A DNA stretch of 64,000 bases from Cyclobacteriaceae bacterium (GTDB lineage Bacteria; Bacteroidota; Bacteroidia; Cytophagales; Cyclobacteriaceae), in NCBI GenBank assembly GCA_028285445.1, contig JANQPQ010000043.1, forward strand, positions 1-64,000. Direction: 5' to 3'. The notes below the pieces were generated by a model that had not been told where the DNA came from, ran no database searches, and saw only the letters and a program-made list of their open reading frames with translations. Positions 1 to 9,088 of this stretch are shown here, one piece after another. How positions within the stretch are numbered: position 1 is the first letter of the stretch; every line of letters begins with the position of its first letter. The position numbers and the translations under genes were made by a program.

Positions 1-323
1 ATCTCCTCAATTACTGTTTCCTCCGTAATCTCAACGTCGAGATTAACTTCAATTTCTTCTTCAATCTCTTCCTCATCAGGGATTTCTATAATCTCTGGCT
101 GCTGAATTTTAGGTGGAGGTGGAGGAGGTTGTTCGGTTGGTGGTATTTCGAGCAAGTCTTCGAAGTCATCATCAACCTGACCCAGATCTACCAAAGATCC
201 GTCATCATAAAATTTCCATTCAAATGCGCTGATTACTAAAAGCAGGCTAATTACTAATCCAATATTTAGGAATAGCCCTGTTTTCTTAGTTAAGTCAGCA
301 TTCGGTGTTTTTTTCGCTTCCAT
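1..323 (-). CDS. tonB: TonB-family energy transducer, N-terminal part (truncated by window edge)
   Basis: The frame starts at an ATG (321-323) and stays open to the left edge, so only about 107 residues are visible. They show a short cytoplasmic stretch (MEAKKTPNADLTKKTG), one hydrophobic helix at about residues 17-33, then a periplasmic segment with a run of prolines (PPPPPP at about 66-71) and a highly acidic Glu/Ile-rich stretch. This is the normal N-terminal plan of TonB, which couples inner-membrane proton motive force (via ExbB/ExbD) to outer-membrane TonB-dependent transporters. The C-terminal TonB domain, which would prove the family, lies outside the window. It follows the vanZ-like gene on the same strand with a gap of 57 bp. 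Family assignment is inferred from architecture and is fairly secure. Confidence 0.8.
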   Translation of the reverse strand, partial: MEAKKTPNADLTKKTGLFLNIGLVISLLLVISAFEWKFYDDGSLVDLGQVDDDFEDLLEIPPTEQPPPPPPKIQQPEIIEIPDEEEIEEEIEVNLDVEITEETVIEE

Positions 324-380
324 CTCGAAAGGGTATAGGTATTTAATCTTATAACTTCCAATATACGAAAGTAATTCCGG

Positions 381-758
381 TTATGCCCACGATTTGCGAA
401 AAATCCAATAAAGCCCGTAGCCCAAAAATGCTCCCACTAAATTGGCCAAAATGTCACTCAGTTCTAAGCCACGCCCAGGGATGTAAATCTGTATTATTTC
501 CAGGGTGATGCCATAAAATGCAGAGAATAATACAGCCATGAGAGCTGGAGAAGTTGCAACTGGTTTCCACCCTTTTTCATGTTTGAAACTTAGGATAAGG
601 AGAAATGAGAAAACCATGAAAATGATACCATGAATAGCGACATCGTAATTTGCTATGGCTATTCGACTACTGACTGGCACTAGTGCGGAGGGGAGCAGCG
701 TGATAGCCATACTCATGATGGCCCAGGCCGCTGCCATAACCGTATACCGGGATGTCAC
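381..758 (-). CDS. VanZ-like small membrane protein
   Basis: 125 residues with four hydrophobic helices, a central YGITLEIIQ segment followed by a GRGLELSDILANLVGAFLGY block, which is the typical VanZ-like signature (E..Q....R..D..D...N..G...G). VanZ-like proteins occur widely as small integral membrane proteins; the name comes from teicoplanin-resistance clusters, and no resistance role should be read into it here. The first codon is GTG at 758, only 8 bp after the gcvH stop, so the two are probably co-transcribed; an in-frame ATG at 737 (residue 8) is an alternative start. Function in the cell is unknown. Confidence 0.75.
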   Translation of the reverse strand: MTSRYTVMAAAWAIMSMAITLLPSALVPVSSRIAIANYDVAIHGIIFMVFSFLLILSFKHEKGWKPVATSPALMAVLFSAFYGITLEIIQIYIPGRGLELSDILANLVGAFLGYGLYWIFRKSWA

Positions 759-766
759 TTTCCTGA

Positions 767-1147
767 TTAAGCGCCAACCAATTCGGAATAGGCTTCTGCC
801 GAAAGCAAATCTCCGGCTTCACCATTACCAGCAGTTTTAACTTTAATGATCCACCCTTTTTCATATGGATCTTCGTTAATCACCTCCGGGTTGCTTTCAA
901 GCTCGGAGTTGACTTCGATAACCTCTCCAGCGATTGGCATGAAAAGGTCTGAAACAGTTTTCACCGCTTCTATTGTCCCAAAGACATCTCCTTGCGAGAG
1001 CTCTTCACCAGCAGTTTCGACTTCTACATAGACAATATCACCTAGCTCTCCTTGCGCGAAATCTGTGATACCGACTGTAGCGACATCGCCTTCAAAGCTG
1101 ATCCATTCGTGGTCTTGGGTGTATTTCAGGTTGGTGGGGATATTCAT
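767..1147 (-). CDS. gcvH: Glycine cleavage system H protein
   Basis: 126 residues, the usual length. GcvH is the lipoylated carrier that shuttles the aminomethyl group between the P, T and L proteins of the glycine cleavage complex. The lipoyl-attachment lysine is K63 in the [10 protein letters not shown] context, and the conserved N-terminal YTQDHEWI and C-terminal [11 protein letters not shown] blocks are present. The ATG start at 1147 lies 18 bp after a perfect TAnnTTTG -7 element, so gcvH can be transcribed independently of sprA upstream. None of the gcvP, gcvT or lpd genes are in the window. Identification is secure. Confidence 0.97.
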   Translation of the reverse strand: MNIPTNLKYTQDHEWISFEGDVATVGITDFAQGELGDIVYVEVETAGEELSQGDVFGTIEAVKTVSDLFMPIAGEVIEVNSELESNPEVINEDPYEKGWIIKVKTAGNGEAGDLLSAEAYSELVGA

Positions 1148-1164
1148 TTCTTATCTGTTTGCTT

Positions 1165-1172
1165 CAAAAATA
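1165..1172 (-). promoter_or_regulatory. Bacteroidota -7 element upstream of gcvH
   Basis: On the minus strand the eight bases read TATTTTTG, a perfect match to the TAnnTTTG -7 consensus of the Bacteroidota primary sigma factor. It lies 17 bp before the gcvH ATG. I do not see a well-placed TTG -33 box, so this is a half-supported promoter. Confidence 0.5.
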
Positions 1173-1197
1173 CACCCTTTTTCCAAACAGGGAAATA

Positions 1198-4100
1198 TTA
1201 TTGAGCCAAACTGAATCGTATTTGCGCGCCGAAAGCTGTGGTGGTTCGGCGGAAGGAATTGGATACTTTCGGTTCGTTAATATTGCGCTCAAAATATACC
1301 TGCAGATTAAGTCTTTCATTTAGCACGTATCCAATGTTTGGCCTGAGTTGGAAGTTTAGATTACCTTGAGTAACTGTGCTTCCTTCTGAAAGACTCCTCT
1401 GTAAAGTTTGGGTATCGCGGATGGTAAAGTTAACCCGCATAGTAAGGTCATTTTTCAGGGTAACCGTTCTTCCCTTCACTCTAAATGGTACTTTGAAATT
1501 GGCCTTAGTCCAACCAAAATCGAAGGCAAAGTCCTTATTGCTCAACTCAGTAATCTGAGTATTTGATAGATTAAGAGTCATGTTCCGCTCGGTTTTATAT
1601 TCCACCTTGGCGGTCATCCTGCTCTTTGTTCTTATAGTGACACCAATTAGGGGAGAGAAACGCTCGGTGATATTTACTTGATTGACCACATAGGCCGGTA
1701 GCAGCATTCCTGTGGCATTAGGATTGACAAACCCCAATGGGTAATCCTCAATGTTGTTGTCCAAACCGATATCTCCCTGAAATAGAAGCGAGTTTGCAAA
1801 GTTGCCAATGCTATAGGTCGAATTGTAGCTATGTGTAATTGTAACCGACGAGAATACCTCCTTCAAAGCTGGGATATTGCCAAGCCCTTTGTAGTCCACC
1901 CGCCAGTTGGGGATAGGTGTCCTGGGGAAGGGAGTAAGATCCACCGAATTAGGATCTTTCCCGGTATATGCAGCTATAAATGCCGGAATTAAAACGTCTT
2001 GGGATAAGGTATCATACTCTCCTTGCGGATTTAGAGCGTTTAGCCTACTCCGTATAATGGCCAGGTTATTTTGGTAATCATCGAAAATGGGCGAAGAATT
2101 ATCTTCTCGATCAGAGATGAAAGCCGTTCTAATGGAGAGGAATGATATGCTGTAGCTGCCATTCCGGGATGGGTTCAAGCTAGCAAATGAAATATCGTTT
2201 CCGGGAATGGTATCTCTAAAAATCTCCTGGAAGATGGCCGATTTACTTTTCTTAGCGTCCAGCTGGATCTTAAAATCTTTAAACGGCTCCACGGAAGCCC
2301 TTATACTGAGATCGACAGTACTCGACTGGCTAAATGGATTTGTTAGGGTTGTACCAGTGCCGAGCCATCCATTGGCGGCTGCACGTCTTCGAATATCGGG
2401 GTTTTGACTGCCGAGGATGAAGGAAACCCCTGGTGTTTCAAAGGCATCGTCCAGACCAAAAAATCTAGGTTCAGGTAAAAAACCAGGTAGTAATGTCCCC
2501 TCCCTTTGCCCATAAGTGACATTAATGGATCGCAACGACATCAGGAATCTGAAGAACCCCTTGACAGCCTTCAGTTCAGGTTTTGGTGGTATTGTGTCTT
2601 GCGCCTGTTGCTGTGTCCTCCTATTATTCGGCCTGGCATTTCTACGTGGGGGCGAATTTATTTCCTTCAAAAACTTAACCTTGTTATATAGCTTTACCAG
2701 ATCGAATTTCCCTGTAACGTTCCGGTCTCTACTGTTTTGTATAACATTTCCTAATGTGTCTTGCTGCCCTATTGCGCCAGCCGTCCAGGTGTAACCCACA
2801 GCATATCGCAGGTCGGCATTAACCCAATCTGTTACAGGAAATTTATCCAGAGGCACCCGATAGTTGGCCCCAATATCCTGATCGAAATTCTTTATCCGGC
2901 CGAGGTCTTTTAAATTTTCCCAAATCTGCTCACGAGCGGCGTCATCAATTTCGCCATCCGGCTCATCAATGATAGAACTGGCCCTGGCGTTGTAGTCGAG
3001 GGATATCGATCTGGTTAGACTCCATCTCATCGAATAGGTTCGGTTAAAGATGAAAGATTTTTCATAGTTAGCCTCAGCCAAAGGATCCAGGTTTTCATCT
3101 CGGAATCTGGTACGAATAAAACTTCTGTTGAGGTCGGCCCTAACCGAGAAGCTACTAGGAAGCGGCGATAAGTTTAGGTCCTGGATAAGCTTAAGATAGG
3201 GCGAGTTTAGCAATTTAACCTTTTTGAAGGGTTCAAGAAATATAGGTTCATAGGTGAAGTTATAATCTACTGCGCCATTGTAGTTTCTCCTTACATACGA
3301 TTCGGTATTAAAATCGCTCCTGGTTTCGTCACTGTAGGCATAGGTAAAACTAAAGTTCTCTATGTCGTAAACATGGCTTTTTGCATCAGGCTTGGTTTTT
3401 TCCTTCCTAACATTCGTGAAGTTTAGGCTTCGCCTGACCGATTGTTGTTGTACAATGTCTTTGTAAGTATCACCCTGCCGTTCGGTATCGAAGGAGTTTA
3501 AGGTTTCTTCTAAAGGAATGTCTGGATTCTTGGGGTCGAATTCGGGAGTGGTAGTAGATTTCTGGTAACTCGCATACATTGGGATCTTGATACCGGTATT
3601 TCCGGGGATGAGCTTGTCCACTGCTACATTTGCGGCTACATCATACTCAAAGGTCTCGGCTCGCTCTCGATCTGAGATTTTGGTTTGGATGCCTCCAAAC
3701 CCGAACGTTGTTAGGCGCGTGGATGCCGATACAGTTGCGAAATCTGCCAGCTTGGTGCTTAATGTGGCATTCGCAGCCCAGCCTGATCTTCGATCGAAAT
3801 CAGTAACACGAAGCTCGTTGGCCCAAAGACAAACAGACTTCGGCGCTTGGTCTGGCGTGGCCGGATTACGTACCCCGATCATCATAACATTTACTGCACT
3901 TATCTCAGGGTTACCGCGAATTCTCAGCGTATAGTTTCGGTTTCCATCTGAAAACTGTTCAGAATAGATAGATACAAAGTCGTCGTTGCTGCGTACTCGG
4001 TTCCTTCTGGCTTTAAGTTGAAATAGCTGGCTTAGGGCCAGGTCAATTTCATTTTCAAGAGGCCACACATCACGCTGTAATTGCTCTCCGGTTGAAGTCA

Positions 4101-7100
4101 GCCCAAACGGAGTAACTTTTAGCGGTACCTCAACCTCATAGTAGTTGTCTTTGCGGTCGGTGCCTAAGCGCAGGAAGGCAACTAGCTCGTCATCAGTAGC
4201 GTTGTTGCTTTCAGCGTGTAAGAACATCTTTATGCGGCCATAACTAATCAGGTCAAGATCAACATTTTTAAATACTCCTCTGGCCTCTTTGTCAGGAAGG
4301 TCGTCTATACATACCTGCAATGCTTGCTCGTTAAGACTTCTTTCAATAGCAGATGTATTATCCCTGTCTCGGCTGAACCCGGGAGGGAGTACATATGGAG
4401 AGCTGTTTTCGCTGCCCTGGCTATTTTCCTCAACATTAACTACCGAAACAGTAAAACCGGTAAAGTCTGGTTCTGGAATAGGCTCAAAGCTATCTTCACG
4501 CAGACTTTCAGTAAACCGCCTCCATTGGCTGCCAACCAACTGAAAGTTGGCGAAACGTAATACTACCGGTTGTTGCCATCCGGTTAGGTATGTTCTTAAG
4601 TACCGGATGGACTTGAATCCTTGTATGTTTCCAAATCTCCCATCGAAATCTCTTACTGGGATCCTAAACTGATACCAGGTAACCTCTTCGCTAGAACCAT
4701 CAGGTAAACGCACAGGGCTTGTTACCTTATCAACGATAAACTTCTCGCCGACTCTTAACTGGCCCGGGCCCAAGTCAAGTGTGTATTCGTAGTATTCCTC
4801 TAAGTCACTAAGAGTATTGTCATTATTAAGATCTTCATTTTCAGGGATTGTGCTCCCTGAAGGTGTGTAAGGTAGACTATTGTTAGTCAACACCGGCGAG
4901 TTGCCGTCTGGGCCGTTGAAGTTCTTGTACCGTTCAAGTACGCTAATGTCGTTGGCATCGAATTCAGGATCGAGATAGTACTGGAAGTCGTCTGAAGAGG
5001 GGTCTTCAAGAACTCGCAAAGCCTGGGGGAAATTGGTAAAGTTTCTTTCTTCTTCGTTGTTGAGCCCATCTAAGCCGATATCTTGATTTATCCTGGCCCC
5101 TTCATCATTATCGAAAGCATTATTCAAGAACTGCTGCCGAGTGACAAAGCCCCACGGTGTTCTGTCAAGGCTTCCTTTAGAGCCATCAGGAGATAAGCCA
5201 TTCTCAAAGGCGTGTTTGCCATCCTTCAACACATCTTCAGAGATGCTTCCAAGATTGAATATTAACTTACCGCCAGTAATATTATTGGTATTGGAATTGC
5301 CATCTATTACGGCCCCATTGGGTCCGTTTATAAATGGATCTAACATCCAGAATTGAATGTACTCAATATTGGTCTTGTCGAAATCAACTTCAGAAGTTAT
5401 CGCCCGGGTTATTCCCCCCCAATGACTTCTTATGTCGTCTCCGGCACTATTCCAGCCAGTGTTGTAGTTGTAGGGGCCTCTTTCTCCGGGGTAATAGGCC
5501 ATGTCGAAAATAGTTTCGTTGGTGTTAATTACCTGCCGATCTTGACGAGGAAAAATCTCTTGGGGTTGTACAGCACGAACGTAGTGATTGGAGAGGTCAT
5601 CATCTTGAATATTGCTTGGCTTTGCTCTACCACCACTTCTATAGAAAACATTGTCAACGATATACCATGCCAGTTTGGCGCGCTTGTGTCCAAAGCTTAA
5701 GGTGTCACTAGGATTCAACTGGCTGGGGTCAAGGTTATTTGTTTGTGGAGTCGAGGCCAACTTCCAACTTAGGAAGTTGTTTCCAAGATTGAACGGGGTA
5801 GCGGTAGCTTCAAAGTCATCAATGTAGGAAGTACCCTCACCGTTGATAATGTTAGAGGTACCCGGCCGCAGTTGGGCAAATTCACCACTGAAGTTAATGA
5901 TGGAGGGCTCCTTAGTTTGCAGCACCGGCAGGGCATCAACCATCTTTGTAAGTAATCTGGACTCTTTACGAATGTTTACATCGAATCCGTATTTGAGGTT
6001 CCTGGTAGGTTCATCTCCAATGCTAACTCGCGTAACCAGAGGTCGCTCATTAAGATATAGTAATGTACCCCCGAAGTTTATGTCTTCACTTACCTGGTAG
6101 TCAAACCGTGTTCCTAGCAAGGATCGTGACTGGAAATTGAAGAGATCTGCTTTTTCATATGTTATGCGCAGCCGATTTCCAGAGTTGATAACACCCTCAT
6201 TAATAATTGTGACTTTGCCAAAGTTGTAATCAACTGTATAATCCACCCCTTCCTGCAGCGGAGTATTTCCTGCCAGCACCCTTACCGAGCCTTCAGCAAT
6301 GTTAATTCCGGGGAGAATAATTTCGCTGGAGCTTCCTGCTTGCAGGCTTCCAACAAGAAAATATTTATCCAGTTCCGTTTGTAGCTGAGCATCTGCTTTT
6401 GTGGTACCATAAAGGGTGTCGTACACGAACTTCTGTACTAAAGCTTGTTCGTTTAGTTCGAACTTTCCACGGAGGTGATCACCAAAGGGCTCAAGAACAG
6501 GAAACAGTATCAGTCCACTTTCAGAATTGACTGTAACGCCATCCACAAAATCAAAATTACCATCTCCCGGCGGATCATTATTGGGATTTAATCGGTCAAG
6601 GTTGAGCAGTTCAATCAAAGGCACGTCTCGGGTGTTTGCCCCTTCATGTAAGCTTGGATTGTCTATCCCGGTGCGGTCATCGCGATATATAATGCGAAAT
6701 TGAAATCCTTCTTTATCGACCTGGTTTGCATTCAGCGAATAAACGTTCTTCATCATCAGGTCCCAGGAAGGTATAATGCGATTGCGATTGTCGCGAATAT
6801 TAATCTTTCTGGGGCGCAGCATTTTCAGCACAATTACTTCATCCTCTGAGCGGCTGGCATAATCTTCCTTCAGTTCACCAACACGGTAAACCCGGCCGTT
6901 GTGCGTATACTCGTAGGCCACAGCCAAGACTTCATCATTTTGAAGTTTCCTAAATAGCGAGATATAACCGAGTTGCCTATTAACAGTGTACTCACTTTCA
7001 TCAAGCAAACGGGCGCTGGTTACCACTTCGTAGTCGGTGCCGTTAACAAACTCAAAAGAAGTGCCCTCCAGAGTTCCTCCAATTTCATCAGCTTTCTTGC

Positions 7101-8457
7101 TAGCAAGATTATCTACTCTGGAAAAAAGGTCATTCGCCCCATTTCTGGTGGGCCCTCCGAATAATGTTCCAACTCCAGCCAAGGGTAAATTAACATCATT
7201 GAGCCTGACACGTGTGCCTTCTCCCAAATCCATTAATCCAAGTATATTTCTTAACGACTGGGTGTTGGCGTTTCGGTTCAGAATATAAACTTCTACACGG
7301 TTGATATTTACACCCGAGGATATTTGCGGTATTTGGGCGTGCCAACTTTCGTAATTATCTCTAAAGAAATGCCCGAGGAAGAAGTGGCGATTTTCATCGT
7401 AGTTGGAGCCTCTAATTTCAAATTCTCGCTTTTGTACACCACCACTTTCAACTTCTACTGCGTCTGTACGACCCCGTTGGGTCGAGGCCACCCCCGTGAC
7501 GTAGAGCTTGCCAAATTGCATCTGGGTTTTTAGGCCGAATAGGTTTTGAGCCCCAGAAATTAATGAGTTATTAAGTGGCAGGCTAACGTTTCCAATTTCA
7601 ATCTTCTTGATGATATCCTCCTCGAACCCAGTATATTCTACTTTGAGATTATTCTCAAAATCGAAAGAGTTGTTATTGTCGAAATTAGCAGTAACAGCCA
7701 GTTTCTCTCCGATTTTGCCCACTACGTTCATGCTAATTTGCTGGTCAAACTCCGGTATGGTGGCATTACGCTGTTGCCTAATTGGAATGGACGGGTTATC
7801 AATGCGCTGCCACCTGGCTCCAAGGTCTAGTGTTACAAATCCCCTGGGAGTAAGTTCTACATAGCTTCCGCCAAAGATGCGGTCAAAGACCGGACTAACG
7901 TAAATGGGTGGTATCAGTCTTCTACCACTAACCGCACTTTCTCCATCTAAACCTGCCGACCGGTTTTTCCAATACTGTTTGCGATTGAGCCTATCCTGGT
8001 ATTGGCTAAACTCTTCAAAGGTCATGGTGGTAGTGGGTCGATAGTTCAGGTCACCAATTTTTTCGTAGATAGTGTAATTATTACCAGTATCCATCTCCAC
8101 ATCAAGCTTCAGACTGGAAGGGTCGCTTAACAGAAGTGGTGAAGGGCTGGTAAAGTTTGAGAAGGGATCACCAAACCTATCTTTTTGCTGGAAAGTTGGC
8201 AACTTGGATGGCCGATAGGGGAGTTGAGCCAGGCTATCCAAGGCCTTTCTGTTTCTTAGTGAGTCGAGCTTTAGGCTGTCTGATCGCGAGATTCTGGTTT
8301 TAGTAGAATCGCTTTTCGTAGAGTCGTTTTGGGTTTGCTGAAAATAGTAGGCAACGCCGATATCCAGACCTCCTGCTGTGGTAGGCATATTGCAGGTGAC
8401 AGTAAGGATAAGGGTAAGAAAAATGAGCGTAGCTCGATTACATCTCTCCAATACCAA
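1198..8457 (-). CDS. sprA: Type IX secretion system outer-membrane translocon SprA
   Basis: 2,419 codons, the size expected of SprA (Sov in Porphyromonas), the giant 36-strand outer-membrane barrel through which T9SS clients leave the cell and which is needed for SprB adhesin secretion and gliding. Visible features: N-terminal hydrophobic signal (about residues 9-24), an early block DVEMDTGNNYTIYEKIGD typical of the SprA N-terminal domain, a KLIFNLGSISEDVLKDGKH block, long alternating beta-strand sequence rich in Asn/Arg/Tyr, and a C-terminus ending in aromatic/amphipathic strands (GAQIRFSLAQ). The start is TTG (8457, or a second TTG at 8451); the first in-frame ATG lies after the signal peptide, so a non-ATG start is needed. 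It follows ruvA by 16 bp. No other T9SS core genes (gldKLMN, sprE, sprT, porV) are adjacent. No frameshift seen. Confidence 0.96.
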   Translation of the reverse strand: MVLERCNRATLIFLTLILTVTCNMPTTAGGLDIGVAYYFQQTQNDSTKSDSTKTRISRSDSLKLDSLRNRKALDSLAQLPYRPSKLPTFQQKDRFGDPFSNFTSPSPLLLSDPSSLKLDVEMDTGNNYTIYEKIGDLNYRPTTTMTFEEFSQYQDRLNRKQYWKNRSAGLDGESAVSGRRLIPPIYVSPVFDRIFGGSYVELTPRGFVTLDLGARWQRIDNPSIPIRQQRNATIPEFDQQISMNVVGKIGEKLAVTANFDNNNSFDFENNLKVEYTGFEEDIIKKIEIGNVSLPLNNSLISGAQNLFGLKTQMQFGKLYVTGVASTQRGRTDAVEVESGGVQKREFEIRGSNYDENRHFFLGHFFRDNYESWHAQIPQISSGVNINRVEVYILNRNANTQSLRNILGLMDLGEGTRVRLNDVNLPLAGVGTLFGGPTRNGANDLFSRVDNLASKKADEIGGTLEGTSFEFVNGTDYEVVTSARLLDESEYTVNRQLGYISLFRKLQNDEVLAVAYEYTHNGRVYRVGELKEDYASRSEDEVIVLKMLRPRKINIRDNRNRIIPSWDLMMKNVYSLNANQVDKEGFQFRIIYRDDRTGIDNPSLHEGANTRDVPLIELLNLDRLNPNNDPPGDGNFDFVDGVTVNSESGLILFPVLEPFGDHLRGKFELNEQALVQKFVYDTLYGTTKADAQLQTELDKYFLVGSLQAGSSSEIILPGINIAEGSVRVLAGNTPLQEGVDYTVDYNFGKVTIINEGVINSGNRLRITYEKADLFNFQSRSLLGTRFDYQVSEDINFGGTLLYLNERPLVTRVSIGDEPTRNLKYGFDVNIRKESRLLTKMVDALPVLQTKEPSIINFSGEFAQLRPGTSNIINGEGTSYIDDFEATATPFNLGNNFLSWKLASTPQTNNLDPSQLNPSDTLSFGHKRAKLAWYIVDNVFYRSGGRAKPSNIQDDDLSNHYVRAVQPQEIFPRQDRQVINTNETIFDMAYYPGERGPYNYNTGWNSAGDDIRSHWGGITRAITSEVDFDKTNIEYIQFWMLDPFINGPNGAVIDGNSNTNNITGGKLIFNLGSISEDVLKDGKHAFENGLSPDGSKGSLDRTPWGFVTRQQFLNNAFDNDEGARINQDIGLDGLNNEEERNFTNFPQALRVLEDPSSDDFQYYLDPEFDANDISVLERYKNFNGPDGNSPVLTNNSLPYTPSGSTIPENEDLNNDNTLSDLEEYYEYTLDLGPGQLRVGEKFIVDKVTSPVRLPDGSSEEVTWYQFRIPVRDFDGRFGNIQGFKSIRYLRTYLTGWQQPVVLRFANFQLVGSQWRRFTESLREDSFEPIPEPDFTGFTVSVVNVEENSQGSENSSPYVLPPGFSRDRDNTSAIERSLNEQALQVCIDDLPDKEARGVFKNVDLDLISYGRIKMFLHAESNNATDDELVAFLRLGTDRKDNYYEVEVPLKVTPFGLTSTGEQLQRDVWPLENEIDLALSQLFQLKARRNRVRSNDDFVSIYSEQFSDGNRNYTLRIRGNPEISAVNVMMIGVRNPATPDQAPKSVCLWANELRVTDFDRRSGWAANATLSTKLADFATVSASTRLTTFGFGGIQTKISDRERAETFEYDVAANVAVDKLIPGNTGIKIPMYASYQKSTTTPEFDPKNPDIPLEETLNSFDTERQGDTYKDIVQQQSVRRSLNFTNVRKEKTKPDAKSHVYDIENFSFTYAYSDETRSDFNTESYVRRNYNGAVDYNFTYEPIFLEPFKKVKLLNSPYLKLIQDLNLSPLPSSFSVRADLNRSFIRTRFRDENLDPLAEANYEKSFIFNRTYSMRWSLTRSISLDYNARASSIIDEPDGEIDDAAREQIWENLKDLGRIKNFDQDIGANYRVPLDKFPVTDWVNADLRYAVGYTWTAGAIGQQDTLGNVIQNSRDRNVTGKFDLVKLYNKVKFLKEINSPPRRNARPNNRRTQQQAQDTIPPKPELKAVKGFFRFLMSLRSINVTYGQREGTLLPGFLPEPRFFGLDDAFETPGVSFILGSQNPDIRRRAAANGWLGTGTTLTNPFSQSSTVDLSIRASVEPFKDFKIQLDAKKSKSAIFQEIFRDTIPGNDISFASLNPSRNGSYSISFLSIRTAFISDREDNSSPIFDDYQNNLAIIRSRLNALNPQGEYDTLSQDVLIPAFIAAYTGKDPNSVDLTPFPRTPIPNWRVDYKGLGNIPALKEVFSSVTITHSYNSTYSIGNFANSLLFQGDIGLDNNIEDYPLGFVNPNATGMLLPAYVVNQVNITERFSPLIGVTIRTKSRMTAKVEYKTERNMTLNLSNTQITELSNKDFAFDFGWTKANFKVPFRVKGRTVTLKNDLTMRVNFTIRDTQTLQRSLSEGSTVTQGNLNFQLRPNIGYVLNERLNLQVYFERNINEPKVSNSFRRTTTAFGAQIRFSLAQ

Positions 8458-8473
8458 AATCTTCTAAAAAGGC

Positions 8474-9067
8474 TTAAGAAGTCTTCAGCGCGCGCTTAAT
8501 TAATTCTTCTAAAGTAATATTATCTCCCGAGTTTTTCAGGATATAGTCAACACTTTTTTCCGCCGCAGGACGGCCGATTCCAAGGGTTAACAATGCTGAT
8601 AACGCTTCATTTCGCAAAGTATTGTTTGAAGTTGGAGACTTATCTGAGGCCTCTTCTACGAAGCCAGCTTTGCGCATTTTGTCCTTCAGTTCAAGGATGA
8701 TTCTTTGAGCAGTTTTACCTCCAATTCCTTTGATACTTTGAATGGTTTTTACGTCTTCATTGGCGATGGCCTGACGGATTTCATCCGGGCTGAGTGAGGA
8801 AAGAACCATCAAGCCGGTGCTGGGTCCAACACCTGAAATAGATATCAGATCAAGAAAGGTTGCCTTTTCGGATTCGGTGAGGAAACCAAAGAGTGTGTGG
8901 GCGTCCTCTTTCACATGCAGATAAGTGTGAAGCATACAGCTTTCTTCATCCTTAAGCGTGCCGAAGGTATGCAGAGAAATATTTATCTGATAGCCGATTC
9001 CATTGACATCAATCACCACGAAAGCGGGCTCTTTGGTGACCAGTCTTCCTTTAATGTAAGCAATCAT
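8474..9067 (-). CDS. ruvA: Holliday junction branch migration protein RuvA
   Basis: 197 residues, normal length. RuvA binds Holliday junctions as a tetramer and loads the RuvB motor. The N-terminal OB fold (MIAYIKGRLVTKEPAFVVIDVNGIGYQI), the acidic pin region, and tandem helix-hairpin-helix motifs (LISISGVGPSTGL and IQSIKGIGGKTAQRIILELKDK) are clear, followed by the flexible linker and the small C-terminal RuvB-binding domain (about 150-197). ATG start at 9065-9067. It sits between the malic enzyme gene (21 bp upstream) and sprA (16 bp downstream), probably in one transcript; ruvB and ruvC are not in the window. Confidence 0.98.
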   Translation of the reverse strand: MIAYIKGRLVTKEPAFVVIDVNGIGYQINISLHTFGTLKDEESCMLHTYLHVKEDAHTLFGFLTESEKATFLDLISISGVGPSTGLMVLSSLSPDEIRQAIANEDVKTIQSIKGIGGKTAQRIILELKDKMRKAGFVEEASDKSPTSNNTLRNEALSALLTLGIGRPAAEKSVDYILKNSGDNITLEELIKRALKTS

Positions 9068-9088
9068 TGATGGGTAATTTCCTTCTTA

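Noticed and set aside
381-758. VanZ-like gene as an antibiotic resistance determinant.
   Set aside because: No vanA-type ligase or vanRS genes are near; VanZ-like proteins are common in non-resistant genomes.
8386-8457. SprA N-terminus as a lipoprotein signal (TVTC at residues 19-22).
   Set aside because: The residue before Cys is Thr where Gly, Ala or Ser is needed, and SprA is an integral barrel; the Cys is better seen as part of an ordinary signal peptide.
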